A stretch of DNA of 64,000 nucleotides from Olsenella profusa F0195 (lineage in GTDB: Bacteria > Actinomycetota > Coriobacteriia > Coriobacteriales > Atopobiaceae), in assembly GCF_000468755.1 (NCBI RefSeq), contig NZ_AWEZ01000017.1, forward strand, positions 1-64,000. The letters are read 5' to 3'. Below are positions 1 to 9,035 of this stretch, in pieces. The notes under the pieces are model-generated. The model ran no database searches, had not been told where the DNA came from, and saw nothing but the letters and a program-made list of their open reading frames with translations. Made by a program: the position numbers and the translations under genes. Numbering within the stretch: the stretch's first letter is position 1; each line of letters starts with the position of its first letter.

Positions 1-76
1 ATACCAGCCCGTGGGCGTTTCGATCCCTCTCGTATGATCCACAGGCCGTATCTGCGCATCGGTACAGAGACGACCC

Positions 77-835
77 CTACCATACGCGGGCAAGCGCACA
101 GGCGCTCACCTCCCGCGCACCGTGGTCGCGCAGGGCCTGCGCGCAAGCTCGTATCGACGCGCCGGTCGTGATGACATCGTCCACGAGGAGCAGGCTCAGC
201 CCCGCCACGTCCGACACGACCTCCACGCTGTCACGAAGGTTCGCAGCGCGTTCGCTCCTGCCGAGTGAGCGCTGGTCCCGTGCCGGCCCCCGCGCGAGCA
301 CGTCCGCCATCGGGATGCCCTCGAGCGCCGAGAGGGCGCGAGCGACGCCCTCCATGTGATCGAAGCCCCTGCGCACAAAGGCGCGCTCGGTAGCTGGGAC
401 AAAGCAGAGCGCATCCGTTGCCGCAGGATCGAAGCGGGGACGGCCGTCGGGAGCGGGCCATGCGCGTGCCTCGTCCAGGGCGCAGGCGATGGCGACGGCG
501 AGGACGGGGGCCAGGCGGCGCTCGTGCCCGTCCTTGTAGGCGGTGACCAGACGCGTGCCCACGCCGGCGAAGGGCAGCGCGCAGGCGACCGTGCGCGTCT
601 CCCACGGCTCGTCGCATTCGGAGCAGGCAAGCCATCCTGCCGGGGCGCCGCAGTTGAGGCACGCCCAGCGCTGGTCTATCCAGGGAAGTGCCGCCCGGCA
701 ATGGGGGCACAGCAGCGTACCGGGACGATCACAGCCCACGCACCGCGTGGGCCAGAGCGCCTCCGCGGCACCATCGACGAGATGGGAGAGGATGAGCTGG
801 GAAGAGACGGATGCGGGCACCATGGCACACCTCAC
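77..835 (-). CDS. comF: ComF family phosphoribosyltransferase-like protein
   Basis: 252 aa. The N-terminus carries a cysteine-rich zinc-ribbon-like region (CVGC, CPHC, CLNC, CSEC within about residues 32-74). The C-terminus carries a type I phosphoribosyltransferase fold with the PRPP-binding motif LLLVDDVITTGAS (about residues 214-226). This two-part layout and length are typical of ComF, which in competent bacteria helps bring single-stranded DNA into the cytoplasm. The family is also widespread in species with no known competence, so competence here is inference. It stands alone at the left edge, and no other com gene is visible in the window. Confidence 0.9.
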   Translation of the reverse strand: MRCAMVPASVSSQLILSHLVDGAAEALWPTRCVGCDRPGTLLCPHCRAALPWIDQRWACLNCGAPAGWLACSECDEPWETRTVACALPFAGVGTRLVTAYKDGHERRLAPVLAVAIACALDEARAWPAPDGRPRFDPAATDALCFVPATERAFVRRGFDHMEGVARALSALEGIPMADVLARGPARDQRSLGRSERAANLRDSVEVVSDVAGLSLLLVDDVITTGASIRACAQALRDHGAREVSACALARVW

Positions 836-1138
836 TGATGGGGCGCGCGGGCAGGCATCCGATGTATACCTACGATAGCAGGCACGACGATCGGACGCAA
901 TGGGACGAGGCGGTCATGCCTCCTCCATGCATCCTGTGGGTGCCTTTTGCTGCGTGTGGGTGCGAATCGCATCCTGCCGCTTTCGCTGAACTGGGGTTTT
1001 GTCGACTGTGATAGGGAGATTGGCACCCACACGAATCAAATCGCACCCACATGAACCGATGGGATACGACGCAGGCATGCACGACAAGCGCATGCGACAG
1101 CCATATCGCATCAACCGGCACAGAGACAACCTCATCCG
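836..1138. repeat. Intergenic region with four copies of a TGTGGGTGC motif
   Basis: Gap between comF and the lipoprotein gene. It holds TGTGGGTGC twice on the plus strand (935-943, 955-963) and its complement GCACCCACA twice (1023-1031, 1043-1051). Each pair is spaced 20 bases apart, so the region can fold as two nested stems or act as a clustered binding site. No convincing gene was seen: the possible reading frames here are low in recognisable content and overlap the repeats. Confidence 0.55.
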
Positions 1139-1615
1139 CTATACCGAAACCAACGCGGTTCCTGGCGTCGGAAGCCAGGTCGCACTTGTGTACTTGGGCG
1201 CGATCTGCCATGAGCCGTCAGGCCTTCCGATACCCCAGGGGCCGGCCTGGTGCGATGCCGCAGTCACCATGCCCGCACGCACCTCGCTTACATCAGCCCA
1301 AAGCGGCTCAAGGACCCACACGCCGCCCGGCTCGGCAATGCCCGTGAGTCCCTCGGCCGCAACGGCAAGTGAGGCGCCATCTGACGAGACGGCAAACATG
1401 CTGTAGGGATTCTGGTACCGTGGCGTCACGATCCATGTGCCCGCATCATCCACTATCCCTGCAAGGCCATGCCAATCCCACGGCATGCGAGCTGGAGCGA
1501 CCTCACCCTTCTCAGTACCCTCAGACGTCTCTCCAGAGCAGCTGGGAAGCGTGATGGCACTGGCAATTGCCACGCTAAGGAGCGACCTTCTCGTGAGATT
1601 GCGTCTGCGTCCCAC
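1139..1615 (-). CDS. WG-repeat lipoprotein, short
   Basis: 158 aa from a GTG start with a good upstream GGAAGG ribosome-binding site. The N-terminus has a twin-arginine stretch (LTRRSLL), a hydrophobic segment and a lipobox-like LPSC, so export as a lipoprotein, possibly by the Tat route, is likely. The rest holds WG-type repeats (GLAGIVDDAGTWIVTPRY, GPWGIGRPDGSWQIAPKY). Such repeats form beta-propeller-like surfaces, and the family has no defined biochemical role. The protein is short, and it stops soon after a repeat begins, so it may be truncated at its 3' end. tatC and tatB are present later in the window. Confidence 0.65.
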   Translation of the reverse strand: MGRRRNLTRRSLLSVAIASAITLPSCSGETSEGTEKGEVAPARMPWDWHGLAGIVDDAGTWIVTPRYQNPYSMFAVSSDGASLAVAAEGLTGIAEPGGVWVLEPLWADVSEVRAGMVTAASHQAGPWGIGRPDGSWQIAPKYTSATWLPTPGTALVSV

Positions 1616-1748
1616 AGCCTTCCCCTTTCTTTCGGCCAGGGGGCACGCGGATGACCTGATGCGTGAGATACCAACCTAGCGTACGCGCTCTCTGTGTCTC
1701 TCGCAACATTTGTACGAGTGATGCCGTCCGAGCTGTATCCGACATCCG

Positions 1749-2759
1749 TTACCCCTGCAGACCAAAGAGCGTGCAGGCGTTGCGCCAGAGTGCCCGATAG
1801 GTCGCCGTGCGGGAGACACCCAGCTCGCGCTCACGCACATCGGCGAGCAATGACGAGGTCAGGGCCACCATGGCAGGCTCGCACTCCCGTCCGCGCAGCG
1901 GCACGGGTGCCATGTAGGGGCAGTCGGTCTCGGAAAGCATCCGCCCGGCGGGGCAGGCGGCAGCCGCGGCGCGGATGGCATCCGAGCGCTTGAACGTGAC
2001 GGCTCCCCCGAAGGCGATGTGGCAGCCAAGCTCCGCGAACGGCCGCAGGACCTCGGGACCCTGCGTGAAGCAGTGAAGATCACAGCCCGCCTGGGGCACA
2101 CCTTCCTCCGCGAGTACGTGCGCTGCGAGGTCATGCGCCGCCGTATCGTGCTCGCCATCGCGCAGGTGCAGCTCGACGGGCAGATGCCGCTCGCGTGCCA
2201 CCGTGAGCTGCCAGCGGAGCGCCTGCTCCTGCCGCTCGAGCGCAAGCTCCGCGTAGGGGCCCGCGTCCAGCCCGATCTCTCCCACGCCCACGCAGCGGGG
2301 ACTGGCGAGCAGGGCCTCGAGGCGCTCCCGCACCGCGGGCTCACGCACGCGCAGCGCACCGTACGGGTGGACGCCCGCCACGATGCGCACGTTGTCAAGC
2401 AGCTGCGGCACGTCACCGCCGTATGTGGGTTGCCTCAGGCCTGCGCGCTCGCTCGTGGCGAGCAGCACTCGCGCGCATTCCGCCTGTCCGTCCAGCCACG
2501 CGAGCAGCCCGGCCACGTCATGCCAGCGCGTCTCGTCGGACCCGAAGTCACCAACCGGGTCGATGGGCACCACCAGCAGGCGCACTCCCACGAGCGCCGC
2601 CCGGCAGAGCGCCTCGGCAACGTCCACCGTACGGAAGCAGGTGAGGTGCCCGTGGGTGTCCGCGAGCGGGACCTGGGGCTCAGGCACCTGGACGGGGCGC
2701 CCCGTGCGGTCGTGCAGGGGCATGCCATCCTCGAGCATGAGCCGAAACGCCTCACTCAT
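1749..2759 (-). CDS. tatD: TatD family metal-dependent hydrolase/DNase
   Basis: 336 aa. TatD motifs in order: DTHGHL (metal-binding His pair), GEIGLD, VELHLRD, DLHCFTQG and ETDCPY followed by PLRGRECEP. The family hydrolyses DNA or other phosphodiesters with two metal ions. I chose the ATG at 2759 because frames further upstream lie inside ksgA. This start overlaps the ksgA stop by 8 bases, which indicates translational coupling. The order metG, tatD, ksgA is common in Gram-positive bacteria. Here the order of transcription is metG, ksgA, tatD. Confidence 0.88.
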   Translation of the reverse strand: MSEAFRLMLEDGMPLHDRTGRPVQVPEPQVPLADTHGHLTCFRTVDVAEALCRAALVGVRLLVVPIDPVGDFGSDETRWHDVAGLLAWLDGQAECARVLLATSERAGLRQPTYGGDVPQLLDNVRIVAGVHPYGALRVREPAVRERLEALLASPRCVGVGEIGLDAGPYAELALERQEQALRWQLTVARERHLPVELHLRDGEHDTAAHDLAAHVLAEEGVPQAGCDLHCFTQGPEVLRPFAELGCHIAFGGAVTFKRSDAIRAAAAACPAGRMLSETDCPYMAPVPLRGRECEPAMVALTSSLLADVRERELGVSRTATYRALWRNACTLFGLQG

Positions 2760-3606
2760 GGCGCAGGGCCCCGGCAAGGCGGACGAGATCGTCGGGTGTG
2801 AGGGACTCCGCGCGCACCGTGGGCATGATACCCGTGCGGGCCAGGGCCGCATCGAGCACATCCCGCTCGAAGCCATTGGCCGCAAGGGAGTTGCGGATGG
2901 TCTTGCGCCGCTGGGCGAAGGCGGCATCGATGACCTGCGCGACCCAGGGGATCTCGGCGGCATCCAGCAGCGGCGCGCGATCGATGCGCACCACGGCGGA
3001 GTCCACGTGCGGTGGCGGCATGAAGCTGCCCCGCCCCACCTCGAAGCGGCCCGTCACCCTTCCCCACAGCCGCAGCTTGGCCGTGTAGGCACCGTACGCC
3101 TTGCTCCCGGGCGCAGCTGCGATGCGGTCGGCCACCTCGGCCTGGACCATCACCACCAGCCGCCGCACACTGGGTAGCTCCTCAAGCGCCTTGAGGACGA
3201 GCGTGGCCGCCACCTGGTAGGGCAGGTTGGCCACGAGCATGGTGGGGCGCGGCTCCTGCGCCACGCCCTGGGAGAGCACCTTGAGCGCATCTCCCCACGT
3301 CAGCGTCAGGCGCTCGCCGTCCCGCGCGCAGGTCTCTGCCAGCACCGGGGCAAGCGAACGGTCCGCCTCGATGGCACGCACCTCGCCGGCGCGCGCCAGG
3401 AGCGCAACCGTGAGCGTGCCGATGCCCGGCCCCACCTCGATCACCACGTCATCGCACGTGAGCTCGGCAAGCGCCAGGATGTGCGCGATGACGCCATCGC
3501 TCACCAGGAAGTTCTGTCCCAGCCGATGCTTGGCACAGAGCCCATGCCGCTCGAGCGTGGAGCGGGTCTCGCGCCGGTCGGCAAGGTATGAGCAGGGTGC
3601 CGTCAT
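2752..3606 (-). CDS. ksgA: 16S rRNA (A1518/A1519-N6) dimethyltransferase
   Basis: 284 aa. The SAM-binding motif EVGPGIGTLTVALL and catalytic motif IV NLPY are both present, with the typical start KHRLGQNFL. RsmA/KsgA dimethylates two adjacent adenines in helix 45 of 16S rRNA during late 30S assembly, and its loss gives kasugamycin resistance. It follows metG by 9 bases and overlaps tatD, so the three probably share a transcript. Confidence 0.95.
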   Translation of the reverse strand: MTAPCSYLADRRETRSTLERHGLCAKHRLGQNFLVSDGVIAHILALAELTCDDVVIEVGPGIGTLTVALLARAGEVRAIEADRSLAPVLAETCARDGERLTLTWGDALKVLSQGVAQEPRPTMLVANLPYQVAATLVLKALEELPSVRRLVVMVQAEVADRIAAAPGSKAYGAYTAKLRLWGRVTGRFEVGRGSFMPPPHVDSAVVRIDRAPLLDAAEIPWVAQVIDAAFAQRRKTIRNSLAANGFERDVLDAALARTGIMPTVRAESLTPDDLVRLAGALRHE

Positions 3607-3615
3607 CGCACGTCC

Positions 3616-5229
3616 CTATCTCTTGCCACCCAGGCGCGGGAAGAGCGCAGCGCCCTTGGTGACCTCGACGCCACCTTTGATCTGCCCCCACGCGCACGCG
3701 GCGGCGAGGTCGTCGGAGTCCACCTCCGCGGCAAGGTCCATGCGGCGCAGCACCTCGGCAGATGTCTCGGGCATGAAGGGCGCCAGCAGGTGCGCGCTGA
3801 TGCGGATGGACTCAAGCAGGTTGCAGATGATGTCGGAGAGCTCGCCAACGCGGGTGGGGTCCTTGGCCACGGCCCAGGGGGTGGAGTCCTCCACGTAGTG
3901 GTTGGCCGCATGCACGAGCTCCATGACCACGTCGCGGGCGCCCACGTACTCCATCTTGTCCATGTGGGCCGCGTAGCGTCCCGCGATGCCCTCCGCAATG
4001 GCGCGCAGGGGGTTCTCGCGGACGGCCCAGCCCCCGTCGAAGGCCGGCGTCCTGCCGCCGAAGTACTTGGCGCTCATGTTGAGGGCACGGCTCACGAGGT
4101 TGCCCCAGCTGTTGGCGAGGTCGGCGTTGTAGACCTGCTCCATGCGGGAGAAGCTGATGGCACCGTCCTCGCCGGGCACCACGTCGGTCATGAAGTAGTA
4201 GCGGTAGCCCTCCACGCCCAGAAGGTCGATGACGTCCTGGGGCGCGATGGCGTTGCCACGGCTCTTGGACATCTTCTCGCCCTGGCCGGTCTCCTCGTTC
4301 TTGACCATGAGGAAGCCATGGGCGAACACGTGCCCGGGCAGGGCCTCGCCCACGGCCATGAGCATGGCGGGCCAGATGACGCAGTGGAAGCGGATGATGT
4401 CCTTGCCCACCACGTGGTACTGGGCGGGCCAGCGGAAGGCCAACTCGGCGGCAGCCTCGTCGCCCCCCTGGCCATAGCCCACGGCCGTCATGTAGTTGAG
4501 CAGGGCGTCAAACCACACGTAGGTCACGTGTCGCTCGTCGAAGGGCAGCTTGATGCCCCAGTCGAAGCTCGTGCGGCTCACGGAGAGGTCCGTGAGGCCC
4601 CCTTCGACGAAGCTGCGCACCTCCCTCATGCGGAAGTCGGGCATCACGAAGTCCGGATGCTCGTCATAGAGTGCCAGCAACCTGTCCTGGAAGGCGGAGA
4701 GCCTGAAGAACCAGGACTCCTCCTGCACGCGTTCCAGGGGGCGACCGCAGTCGGGACAGAGGTGTCGACCCTCGGTGTGGTTCTCCTCGTCGGACTTGCA
4801 CACCTGACTCTCGGTGAAGTAGGTCTCCTCGGGCACACAGTACCAGCCATCATAGGAGCCCTTGTAGAGGTAGCCAGACTCCCGCATGCGCTCCCAGAGG
4901 TACTGGACGGCACGCACCTGGCGCGGCTCGGTCGTGCGGATGAAGTCATCGTTGGAGATCTCGAGCGTCCGCCAGAGCTCCTCGAAGAAGGGAACTTGAT
5001 TGTCGCACCACTCCTGCGGCGTCATGCCATGCTCGCGGGCGGCCTCCTCGACCTTCTCACCGTGCTCGTCCATGCCCGTGAGGAACTTGACGTCAAAGCC
5101 CCTGGCGCGACGGTAGCGTGCCTGCACGTCGCAGAGGATCGTGGAGTAGGCCGTTCCCAGGTGGGGCTTGGCGTTGACGTAGTAGATGGGGGTGGTGATG
5201 AAGAAGGACGGCTTGTCGGTCGTGGGCAT
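3616..5229 (-). CDS. metG: Methionyl-tRNA synthetase
   Basis: 537 aa. Class I synthetase charging tRNA-Met. HIGH is represented by PHLG near the N-terminus (FITTPIYYVNAKPHLG) and KMSKS is exact (EKMSKSRGNA). An inserted knuckle with cysteines (VCKSDEE...LCPDCGRPLE) lies near residues 125-150. The protein ends after the anticodon-binding helices and lacks the C-terminal EMAP/Trbp111 tRNA-binding domain found in longer forms. I chose the ATG at 5229, which has an AGGAG site and starts just before the conserved core. An upstream in-frame ATG would add 17 unlikely residues. Confidence 0.95.
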   Translation of the reverse strand: MPTTDKPSFFITTPIYYVNAKPHLGTAYSTILCDVQARYRRARGFDVKFLTGMDEHGEKVEEAAREHGMTPQEWCDNQVPFFEELWRTLEISNDDFIRTTEPRQVRAVQYLWERMRESGYLYKGSYDGWYCVPEETYFTESQVCKSDEENHTEGRHLCPDCGRPLERVQEESWFFRLSAFQDRLLALYDEHPDFVMPDFRMREVRSFVEGGLTDLSVSRTSFDWGIKLPFDERHVTYVWFDALLNYMTAVGYGQGGDEAAAELAFRWPAQYHVVGKDIIRFHCVIWPAMLMAVGEALPGHVFAHGFLMVKNEETGQGEKMSKSRGNAIAPQDVIDLLGVEGYRYYFMTDVVPGEDGAISFSRMEQVYNADLANSWGNLVSRALNMSAKYFGGRTPAFDGGWAVRENPLRAIAEGIAGRYAAHMDKMEYVGARDVVMELVHAANHYVEDSTPWAVAKDPTRVGELSDIICNLLESIRISAHLLAPFMPETSAEVLRRMDLAAEVDSDDLAAACAWGQIKGGVEVTKGAALFPRLGGKR

Positions 5230-5407
5230 GTGCTGCTCTCCTGATGACGGAAGTGGTGGCCAGTGGTGCCAGTGTGGCACACGGTGCCCGATTGTACATC
5301 AGCCAGGGACGGCCAAGCCATCCAGGCCGCCCACCCTACCACCCGAGCGTGCCCAGGGGGCCGCGGGCAAGCTGGCACGTGACCTCACGGCCACCCGCCT
5401 GCCACGC

Positions 5408-6589
5408 CTACCGCCACGCGCTCTCGTAGATGCCGGCGATCTCCTCGTTGGTGGTCTCAGCCGGGTCCGCCAGGTAGAGGACGCCCATGGTCTCGCGCGA
5501 GTTGATGGCGAGCGTCATGGCCTCCTCGCGCGCGATGCCATAGTCGCTCATCCTGAGCCCGTCCACCCCGCAGGCGCGCTGCAGGTCGGTGAGGGCACCG
5601 ATGAAGTCCTGCGCCTCGGTCGCATCGGCCCTGCCGAGCGCCTGGGCCATGCGCACGAAGCGGTCGTCGCAGACGTGCCTGTCGACCCAGAACTGGAAGT
5701 ACGCGCGGCTGATCATGATGAGGCCGGCACCGTGCGGAAGCGCGGGATGGTAGGCGCTCATCGCATGCTCCATCGAGTGCTCGGAGGTGCAGGAACTCGC
5801 CACCATGGAGTAGCCGCTCATCGTGTTGGCAAAGGCCACGTGCGTGCGGGCCTCGAGGTTGGATCCGTCCTTGACGGCCACGGGCAGCCACGTCCCGATG
5901 TTCTCGATGGCAGCAAGCTGGACCATCTCGGAGAAGGGGTTGGCGGGCTTGGAGATGTAGCCCTCGAGGCTGTGGAAGAGGGCATCGAAGCCCTGGTAGG
6001 CGGTGAACGTGGGGGGCACCGTGAGCATGAGCTCGGGGTCGACGATGGCGTAGCGCGCGAAGTCCGTGGGCGTGCCCACGCCGATCTTCTCGTGCGTGGC
6101 CTCGTTGGAGATGACACCAGCCGAGTCGACCTCGGAGCCGGTGCCAGCCGTCGTGGTGATGGCGATCCAGGGGAGCTCGGGATTGGCGAGCGGGAGGCCC
6201 TTGCCGGTCTTGCCCCCGGCATAGTCCCACAGGTCGTTGCTAGGCTGCGGGACGAAGAGCGCCATGACCTTGGCGGAGTCCATGACCGAGCCGCCGCCGA
6301 GCGCCACGACGAAGTCGCAGCCATGCTCGCGGGCAAAGAAGGCGCCCTCCTCGGTGGCCTCCTTGGTGGGGTTGGCTCCGACCCTGTCGAAGACGAGTGT
6401 CTCGACGCCAGCCTGCCTGAGCTGGTCGAGCGTGCGGTCAAGGGAGCCGTTGGCGCTGGTGGACTTCCCGTTGGAGATGACGACCATCGCCTTCTTGCCC
6501 GGCATGGGCAGCGTATGCAGGTTGTCGAGCTGGCCCGCGCCAAAGAGCACCTGCGTGGGACCCCAGAAACGGTAGCTGAGCTGTGCCAT
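5408..6589 (-). CDS. Iron-containing alcohol dehydrogenase
   Basis: 393 aa. Group III (Fe-type) dehydrogenase. The NAD(P) loop is GGGSVMDSAK, followed by TTTAGTGSEVDS. The metal ligands are visible as an Asp and a His in GFDALFHSLE and further histidines in SEHSMEHAMSAYHPALPHG. The family reduces aldehydes or ketones to alcohols with NAD(P)H in fermentation. The precise substrate (butanol, 1,3-propanediol, lactaldehyde) cannot be read from the sequence. It is transcribed alone, between metG and a palindromic intergenic repeat. Confidence 0.9.
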   Translation of the reverse strand: MAQLSYRFWGPTQVLFGAGQLDNLHTLPMPGKKAMVVISNGKSTSANGSLDRTLDQLRQAGVETLVFDRVGANPTKEATEEGAFFAREHGCDFVVALGGGSVMDSAKVMALFVPQPSNDLWDYAGGKTGKGLPLANPELPWIAITTTAGTGSEVDSAGVISNEATHEKIGVGTPTDFARYAIVDPELMLTVPPTFTAYQGFDALFHSLEGYISKPANPFSEMVQLAAIENIGTWLPVAVKDGSNLEARTHVAFANTMSGYSMVASSCTSEHSMEHAMSAYHPALPHGAGLIMISRAYFQFWVDRHVCDDRFVRMAQALGRADATEAQDFIGALTDLQRACGVDGLRMSDYGIAREEAMTLAINSRETMGVLYLADPAETTNEEIAGIYESAWR

Positions 6590-6911
6590 GAAACTCCCCC
6601 TTCTGTAACTGGGCGAACATGCCCATCGGTACCATAGGCAACACCAGATTCATGGTACTCCTGCCACACGGTATCTACACGCCGCACCCCCCTGGCCGCA
6701 CTTCTCCTTGACCGTGCGCGGTTCCCCTACGGTCGTGTGAGGTCTCACCTCCGTCGTGCGAGGTTTTTCGGCCGATTTCGTCTCGCGTGCTGACTCTAGT
6801 CCGCACGCGAGGCGTTTCCATCGAAAAAACCTCGCATGACCGTAGGAGAACCTCGCACGACCGCATACGAGCATGGGATGAGAGGGATGGCAGGGAGGAA
6901 ATCCCGTCTCC
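6590..6911. repeat. Intergenic region with large palindromic repeat, copy A
   Basis: 322-base gap. A nested dyad spans about 6720-6855. The innermost stem is CTCGCGTGC (6782-6790) with GCACGCGAG (6803-6811). Outside it lies GTGCGAGGTTTTTCG (from 6756) against CGAAAAAACCTCGCAT (to about 6837). An outer arm around 6720-6744 pairs imperfectly with about 6829-6854. The core recurs at 42976-43066. No gene was seen here. Its place downstream of the Bce-type permease would suit a terminator or a REP/MITE-like mobile repeat. Confidence 0.75.
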
Positions 6912-9035
6912 CTACCCCAGAAGGTGCCTGCCCAGGGCACCGCACACGACACTGCGGCAGCCCAGATACGTCACCACCAAGTACATGCCATAGATGCCGA
7001 GAGTGGCCAGGGCGGCCATCAGGATCGTGGGGCCCGCGTCGATGCCAAAGGCCGAGAACAGCGTCCTCTGGGAGACGGCGATGGCGCAGGTCGCATGGCG
7101 CGCCGCCACCGCCAGCGGGGCAAGGAAGTACACGAGCACCTGACGGCGCAGGCTGCCGAGGATCATGCGACGGTCACAGCCGATCTTTGCCAGCGTGCGA
7201 TAGCGCGAGGTGGAGTCACTCGTCTCGGAGAGCTGCTGCACCGCAAGGATGGCCGCCGTGGCAACGAGCAGCACGAAGCCGATGTACACGGCAAGGTAGG
7301 TGGCCGTCATCTTGGTGCCCATGGACTGGGCCCGCACCGTGTTGGCCGTGAGGTCCGTGCTCACCGGCCAGGCATACGCAAGGCTTTCCTCCCCGCCCGC
7401 ACCGTACCGGGAGTCGGGCAGGGCCTCGCCCAGTGCCGTCTCGAGCATCCGGTCGGCTGTGGCAGGGTCGAGCCCCTCCCGATAGTCGATGTCGAGAAAG
7501 CTCATGAAGGGCTTGCCACCCTGCGCCTTGAGCGTGTCGATGACCGCATCGGGCAGAACGAGGAGACAGGTCTCGCTGGCTATCTGTGCCACCTGGACGC
7601 CCTGCGCGACGACCTCGCCCGCGGGGTGCAGCTGGGTGCCGCTCACGGTGAGGGCAAGGTCCGAACGCACGACCGACGAGGCAAGCCCCGCCGTGATGGT
7701 CGAGGTGTTGTCCACCAGGTACTGATCGGGGGCAAGCGTGAGGGGCGCGCGCCCCGCAAGCGCACGGGCGGCGTTGAGGTGACTCAGGCTCATCGCCTGC
7801 ACGGGCATCGAGCGGAACGTGTCGCTGGCCTCGAGCGCGGTACCCCGGGCATCGAAGCCGCTGTCGCTCGCCAGCTGGCCGTACGTGAGGTCGGGCAGGG
7901 CCCACAGGTCCACCTGGGCCGTCCGCCCCACCACCTGGTTCCACGTCGACGAGTGGCTGGAGAGGTAGGCCGCGATGTCGCCGTTCGTCGAGGCATATTC
8001 CTCCGCGCCCTTCGAGTTGGCGTAGAGCCCTATGTTGGCCGTGAGCCCAGCATCGAAGAGCGTGCTCTCGCTAAGGTCGCCCGAGAAGATGCTCGCCAGG
8101 CCCATGCCCTCGGAGAACACCGTGATGGCGAAGAAGAGCAGCACGCAGATGACCCAAAGCGAGACGAACGCCGTGTTGACCTTGCTCGCGAACTGACGGA
8201 TGTCGAACATCGCGAGGCCGTGGCAGTACACGCGGCGCAGGTGCTGCGCGACGGCGATGACGAAGCCCGAGAGCGACCAGAACAGCAGGAGCGTGCCGGC
8301 GAGCATGAGCACCGTGGCGCGCTTGAAGTCATCGTCGCCCATCTCGACGAGCCCGTTCCTGATGAGCGCCTGGTAGGCACAGACCAGCAGCACGATGCTC
8401 ACGACAAAGGCCGCAAGCGACACCAGGGGATTGCGCATCACGATGCGTTGGTTGTCCGGACGCGCCGAGAGCAGCGTGGCCAGCCTGCAGCGCCGCACCT
8501 CGATGACGTTGAATGCCGCGGCGACCGCGAAGATGAGGGCGAAGCAGAGGACGGTGCGCACGATTGCCTCGCCCGAGAGCACGAGGCGGTACTGCACCAT
8601 GTCCACCTGGAAGAGTGCGGCCGTGGCAAACGAGAGCACCTGCGAGAGGGCGATGCCCGCACCCAGGCCGACGACCAGCGAGAGCAGGCCGACCGAGACG
8701 GTCTCCATGAGCACCACGCGCGCGACCTGCCCCGAGGTCATGCCAAGCAGCAGGTACATCCCGAACTCGTGCCTGCGCCTCCTGATGAGGAAGCGGTTGG
8801 AGTACACCACGAGGAACCCCAGCACGCAGGCGACCACGACCGAGAAGATCCCCATGAACTCGTTGACCGTGGAGAACACGCCGAAGTCCGCAGCCTTGAG
8901 GTCGAAGAGCACGCGCTGGCTGGGAATGGAGTTGAAGGCATAGAACACGGACACGCCCAGGAGGATGGTCACGAAGTAGATGCCGTAGTCGCGGGCGCTG
9001 CGGCGGACGTTGCGCAGGGCGAGCCTAGCCAGCAT
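6912..9035 (-). CDS. BceB-like ABC transporter permease (FtsX family)
   Basis: 707 aa. The start LARLALRNVRRSARDYGIYFVT and the early RRRRHEFGMYLLLGMT loop are typical of BceB/VraG-type permeases. About ten membrane segments are expected, with a large extracellular domain (about residues 290-500) between the early and late groups. Such permeases sense cell-wall-active peptides bound to lipid II cycle intermediates and signal to the partner kinase. I chose the ATG at 9035 because longer frames run inside the ATPase gene. It overlaps the ATPase stop by 11 bases. Order regulator, kinase, ATPase, permease matches a Bce module. Confidence 0.85.
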   Translation of the reverse strand: MLARLALRNVRRSARDYGIYFVTILLGVSVFYAFNSIPSQRVLFDLKAADFGVFSTVNEFMGIFSVVVACVLGFLVVYSNRFLIRRRRHEFGMYLLLGMTSGQVARVVLMETVSVGLLSLVVGLGAGIALSQVLSFATAALFQVDMVQYRLVLSGEAIVRTVLCFALIFAVAAAFNVIEVRRCRLATLLSARPDNQRIVMRNPLVSLAAFVVSIVLLVCAYQALIRNGLVEMGDDDFKRATVLMLAGTLLLFWSLSGFVIAVAQHLRRVYCHGLAMFDIRQFASKVNTAFVSLWVICVLLFFAITVFSEGMGLASIFSGDLSESTLFDAGLTANIGLYANSKGAEEYASTNGDIAAYLSSHSSTWNQVVGRTAQVDLWALPDLTYGQLASDSGFDARGTALEASDTFRSMPVQAMSLSHLNAARALAGRAPLTLAPDQYLVDNTSTITAGLASSVVRSDLALTVSGTQLHPAGEVVAQGVQVAQIASETCLLVLPDAVIDTLKAQGGKPFMSFLDIDYREGLDPATADRMLETALGEALPDSRYGAGGEESLAYAWPVSTDLTANTVRAQSMGTKMTATYLAVYIGFVLLVATAAILAVQQLSETSDSTSRYRTLAKIGCDRRMILGSLRRQVLVYFLAPLAVAARHATCAIAVSQRTLFSAFGIDAGPTILMAALATLGIYGMYLVVTYLGCRSVVCGALGRHLLG

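Noticed and set aside
870-1211. A 113-codon minus-strand frame as a gene
   Set aside because: It runs through the four-copy repeat, overlaps the lipoprotein gene, and shows no protein-like pattern.
2760-2963. An upstream extension of tatD by 68 residues
   Set aside because: The added sequence lies wholly inside ksgA and is low-complexity. The ATG at 2759 is the natural coupled start.
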